DNA from: Desulfobacteraceae bacterium
Lineage (GTDB): Bacteria > Desulfobacterota > DSM-4660 > Desulfatiglandales > Desulfatiglandaceae
DNA length: 7,959 nt
Reading direction: 5' to 3'
Assembly: GCA_020349865.1 (NCBI GenBank)
Contig: CP070700.1
Coordinates: forward strand, 4,310,981 to 4,318,939
The position numbers were made by a program, and so were the translations under genes. The notes under the pieces are model-generated. The model was not told where the DNA came from. It worked only from the letters and a program-made list of their open reading frames with translations, and searched no databases. Shown in pieces: positions 5,588-7,959 of this stretch (its first letter is position 1; each line of letters starts with the position of its first letter).

Positions 5588-6793
5588 TTAGGGTTTCTTT
5601 ATTAGTATATATAACTCGCCGTCATGTTTTAGGTGCCCAGCGGCTATTTCAGCATAAGGCCCACTTCCCCAGAAAAGATCTGCCCTTCCTGCCCCTTTGA
5701 TAGCACCACCTGTGTCCTGGTTTAGAACAAACCGTGAAAATTTTTGCCATTCTGTGATCTTGCCCTGATCATTCACAATGGGCCTCTGGCATGAAATAAA
5801 TGCCAGGGCCCCTTTTGGAAATAGTCTGGCATCGAGGGCTAGTGACCTTCCTGGAGTAACGGGTATGTTGATATTACCCAGAGGACCGCTTTCCAGGATT
5901 CGAAAAAATACGTACGAAGGATTATGATTTAGTACCTCGTTCATAATTTCCGGGTTTTCAGAGAGGTGCCTTCTGATTCCCTGCATAGACATTTGTTCCC
6001 TCTCCATAAATCCTTTCTCAAGAAGATATGCTCCAATGCTCCGATAAGGCCTCCCATTGGATGCCTGGTAGCCTACAGAGACACTCTCGCCATTGGGGAG
6101 TATCAATCGGCCGGATCCCTGGATGTGAAGAAAGGTTACATCGACAGGGTCTTTTAGCCAGGCAATTTCAAGATCTTGCCCTTCCAATGCCTTTTCCATT
6201 TCAATCTGTTCCCTGGAATAATAAGGGAGTACTTTTTTGCCCTCAATTCGCGCGGTGATGCTTTCTCCTTGAAATTTTTCATTGAAAAGGGACAGATCGA
6301 TTCTAAGTAAATCGTCCGGTTTCATGTAGAGGGGGTATTTGTATGTTTCATCAGAAGTCAGATCGGCTTCAAATATAGGTTCAAAATAACCGGTAAAGAG
6401 AACCTTCTTGTTTCCCACGCGACCGGCCGCGCGGTAGGCCCGGAAATGCTTTTTAAGTTTCTTATTCAATTGATCGGGATTCGGATTTTCTGTTATGAGC
6501 TTCAGGAAAAATTCCTGGCTCTCGCTGACCTGTTGGGAGGTAACGCCATGAGGTCCGTAATGAAAAACATATCCGGGTTCAAGCCTGTTTAGATATTCAA
6601 GGTTTCTATTGATCGCCAGTATCAGGGATTCCGGATCCAGGTCGTCATGGAAATTCGGATAGAAAAAGCGCACCGGTTTAAGCGCCTCTTCAGGCCGTTG
6701 CGCTTCCTGTCTAAGTGTTGGATAGCAGCCTAAAAGACCTGCGGTGGTTAATATGAGGAAAGCTATAAGGAATGTTTTTTTTGTACTCATCAT
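5588..6793 (-). CDS. mltA: Membrane-bound lytic murein transglycosylase A, lipoprotein
   Basis: MltA cleaves the MurNAc-GlcNAc bond of peptidoglycan to form 1,6-anhydro ends, acting in the periplasm while anchored to the outer membrane. The 401-residue product starts with a basic n-region (MMSTKK), a hydrophobic stretch and a lipobox, LLGC, with the lipidated Cys at 23, so it is a lipoprotein. The MltA domain follows: VLFTGYFEPIFEA at 131-143, YPLYMKPDDL at 153-162, LPYYSREQIE at 189-198 and FLHIQGSGRL at 221-230. GYQASNGRPYRSIGAYL at 241-257 and NPSYVFFR at 291-298 come next. The C-terminal 3D domain has three conserved aspartates, seen as ALDARLFPKG (D321), QDTGGAIKG (D360) and RADLFWG (D372). 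One of these corresponds to the catalytic acid of the E. coli enzyme. GAGG at 6799-6802 lies five bases before the first ATG, so I use the first of the two Met codons. The gene is convergent with glyS and downstream of a transposase gene on the same strand. Confidence 0.96.
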   Translation of the reverse strand: MMSTKKTFLIAFLILTTAGLLGCYPTLRQEAQRPEEALKPVRFFYPNFHDDLDPESLILAINRNLEYLNRLEPGYVFHYGPHGVTSQQVSESQEFFLKLITENPNPDQLNKKLKKHFRAYRAAGRVGNKKVLFTGYFEPIFEADLTSDETYKYPLYMKPDDLLRIDLSLFNEKFQGESITARIEGKKVLPYYSREQIEMEKALEGQDLEIAWLKDPVDVTFLHIQGSGRLILPNGESVSVGYQASNGRPYRSIGAYLLEKGFMEREQMSMQGIRRHLSENPEIMNEVLNHNPSYVFFRILESGPLGNINIPVTPGRSLALDARLFPKGALAFISCQRPIVNDQGKITEWQKFSRFVLNQDTGGAIKGAGRADLFWGSGPYAEIAAGHLKHDGELYILIKKP

Positions 6794-6831
6794 AATCGCC
6801 TCGGGTTTCTCACACTGGCCTTGTGAAGCTG

Positions 6832-6849
6832 AATATAAAAATTTATATT
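6832..6849. repeat. AT-rich inverted repeat upstream of mltA
   Basis: AATATAAA and TTTATATT form an 8-base inverted repeat around a 2-base centre, 39 bases before the mltA start. It could be a protein-binding site, part of a promoter, or chance in AT-rich sequence. It overlaps the candidate -10. Confidence 0.35.
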
Positions 6850-6868
6850 ATAGAAGAGCCAATTTCAA
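6840..6868 (-). promoter_or_regulatory. Candidate sigma-70 promoter for mltA
   Basis: On the minus strand TTGAAA (6863-6868) is followed after exactly 17 bases by TAAATT (6840-6845), matching five and four of six consensus positions. The -10 falls inside the AATATAAA/TTTATATT palindrome. A perfect TATAAT (6847-6852) is also present but has no good -35 at the right distance. The start would be roughly 40 bases before the mltA ATG. The -35 lies within the inverted repeat near the transposase stop. Confidence 0.4.
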
Positions 6869-6928
6869 AACATTTTGGTAAATACTACTTAAGCAAGCAA
6901 AGACGAGCAATGTTCTTTGAAAATTGGC
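6858..6928. repeat. Imperfect inverted repeat spanning the transposase stop codon
   Basis: GCCAATTTCAAAACATT (6858-6874) is matched in inverse by AATGTTCTTTGAAAATTGGC (6909-6928), with one one-base and one two-base gap. The 34 bases between hold the transposase stop at 6889-6891. It may be a terminal structure of the insertion sequence or a hairpin at the end of its transcript. The other IS end is outside the window, so the true terminal repeat cannot be set. Confidence 0.45.
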
Positions 6929-7959
6929 CTGAATATGCCGTAGCAGTGACTCAAATGAGTCATTGCCTTCGCAGGTCCTTTCACCCTGACGGTACGCTCA
7001 CCGTGGTTATCCTTCAGGTATGAATTGACCCTTTCAACACTGCTTCTTTGGCCAAAACGCTTGTGGGTGGCCGGGTCCCTATAAATCTTTTCGCCCCGGC
7101 GGGGGTTATTGTCAATGATTGCCTTGTGACCCAGACCTTCACTGAAACTGTGGATTTGAGGTGCATCATAAGCCGAATCCATCAGGTCGTAAAGGTTCGT
7201 GAGACGCTCTGCGCTCATCTGGGCTAACGGCATGGATGCCTGAGAATCGTGCAGCGAAGCTGATGTTAAAATGGCACTGACGGGAATATCTCCGTCGATG
7301 CAGTCCACATGCAGTTTATAACCAGTCCAGCTTTCTTTATACCCCTTGCTGTTCTTTTTCGTTCCGACATCGCATTGACTCGGTAGATCGGGCAGGTTCT
7401 CCTCCAACGTCCTTGACGATTGCAGATCCAACCTTTTCGGAGGTTTGGGCGTAACTGTCTCTCCTTTGCGAGGCCGTCCCGGCTTTCTTTTGGGTTGCTT
7501 TACCGACGGCTTCTTTTTCGTCGGCTTTTCGCGAGGTTCTATAGCTGTGGAATCTCTGCTGATATGACCGGCAAGTTTGTCACCGCAATTTTGTTTTACC
7601 ATTGACTCATGCACTGTCTGCGTGAGGTTGCCGTTGGCAAATTCAAAAAATGCGCGGGAAAAAGTGGCCCTGGAAGGAACATTCCAGCTGTATTCCCAGT
7701 CACATAGTCGCCTCAAGTTTTTACAGCCGTGAAGGTATTCGATCAATATATCGGTTGTCTCAAAATTATAAACCGCTTTGGCAATAAAGGCCTTGGCAAT
7801 GCTTGTGCGGTCTTTACGCTTACGTCCCTTTCCATGCCAGCGGTATTGTGTCATGTGTCCCTCCAGGTCCATCAGACTGACCACCTGGATAAACTGCTGC
7901 TCTTTTTCAGTGAGCAGATCAAGAGTTTCTTCTAACCATGGAAAAAGTGAGTTTTGTAT
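6889..7959 (-). CDS. DDE transposase of an insertion sequence (5' end outside the window)
   Basis: The frame is open to the right edge. Upstream of an in-frame GTG at 7882-7884 the translation continues as LFPWLEETLDLLTEKEQQF, which reads as a genuine transposase N-terminus, so the gene starts beyond the window and about 356 residues are visible. The N-terminal region (CKNLRRLCDWEYSWNVPSRA, then TFSRAFFEFA) resembles the DUF772-type domain of IS5/IS1182-like transposases. The catalytic triad is likely SRDSTAIE (visible residue 136), LMDSAYD (261) and SSVERVNSYLKD (Glu 309), with YKLHVDC before the second Asp, as in the DDE_Tnp_1 fold. A Lys/Pro-rich linker between the first two Asp residues carries KPGRPRKGE, an AT-hook-like core. 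I see no frameshift in the visible part, so it may be active. The exact IS family is not settled. Confidence 0.88.
   Translation of the reverse strand: MQNSLFPWLEETLDLLTEKEQQFIQVVSLMDLEGHMTQYRWHGKGRKRKDRTSIAKAFIAKAVYNFETTDILIEYLHGCKNLRRLCDWEYSWNVPSRATFSRAFFEFANGNLTQTVHESMVKQNCGDKLAGHISRDSTAIEPREKPTKKKPSVKQPKRKPGRPRKGETVTPKPPKRLDLQSSRTLEENLPDLPSQCDVGTKKNSKGYKESWTGYKLHVDCIDGDIPVSAILTSASLHDSQASMPLAQMSAERLTNLYDLMDSAYDAPQIHSFSEGLGHKAIIDNNPRRGEKIYRDPATHKRFGQRSSVERVNSYLKDNHGERTVRVKGPAKAMTHLSHCYGIFRPIFKEHCSSLLA

Larger units (their letters stand above)
6794..7959 (-). mobile_element. Insertion sequence, one end only, boundaries not defined
   Basis: The transposase gene marks an insertion sequence whose 3' end must lie between the mltA start and the transposase stop (6794-6888). 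The rest runs past the right edge. The inverted repeat at 6858-6928 is the best candidate for an end structure. No target-site duplication can be tested because only one end is visible, so the limits given are outer bounds. Confidence 0.55.

Overview
The window looks like chromosomal DNA from a Gram-negative, probably deltaproteobacterial (Desulfobacterota-type) anaerobe. Three things point there: an MltA lipoprotein (outer membrane), a split glyQ/glyS glycyl-tRNA synthetase, and a long-form fatty acyl-CoA dehydrogenase. The intergenic repeat families also resemble ones I remember from such genomes. This assignment is inference from gene content, not from a phylogenetic marker comparison.

Layout from left to right. 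Positions 1-822 (+) are the C-terminal 273 codons of an acyl-CoA dehydrogenase whose start lies before the window. Positions 823-1545 form a worn stretch: two palindromic or repeat-like elements, then the C-terminal ligand-binding half of a TetR-family regulator without its DNA-binding domain (1037-1363), then about 180 bases holding only one long imperfect hairpin. Positions 1546-2199 (-) encode a protein-L-isoaspartate O-methyltransferase (pcm) with a GTG start. A 237-base divergent intergenic region follows. glyQ (2437-3309) and glyS (3362-5464), both +, encode the alpha and beta subunits of glycyl-tRNA synthetase. A 123-base spacer with two more repeat-type motifs separates glyS from the convergent lytic transglycosylase gene mltA (5588-6793, -). 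Upstream of mltA lies the 3' part of a DDE transposase gene (6889 to the window edge, -), with its N-terminus beyond the right edge.

How the genes relate: only glyQ and glyS form a clear functional unit (an operon for one heterotetrameric enzyme). The acyl-CoA dehydrogenase and the TetR remnant may once have been a beta-oxidation gene and its FadR-type regulator. pcm (protein repair) and mltA (peptidoglycan turnover) are independent housekeeping genes. I see no evidence of a new multi-gene system here. The points worth a second look are the beheaded regulator beside a palindromic repeat, the several intergenic repeat families, a low-complexity repeat that runs into the glyS start codon, and the IS-proximal inverted repeat that overlaps a candidate mltA promoter.
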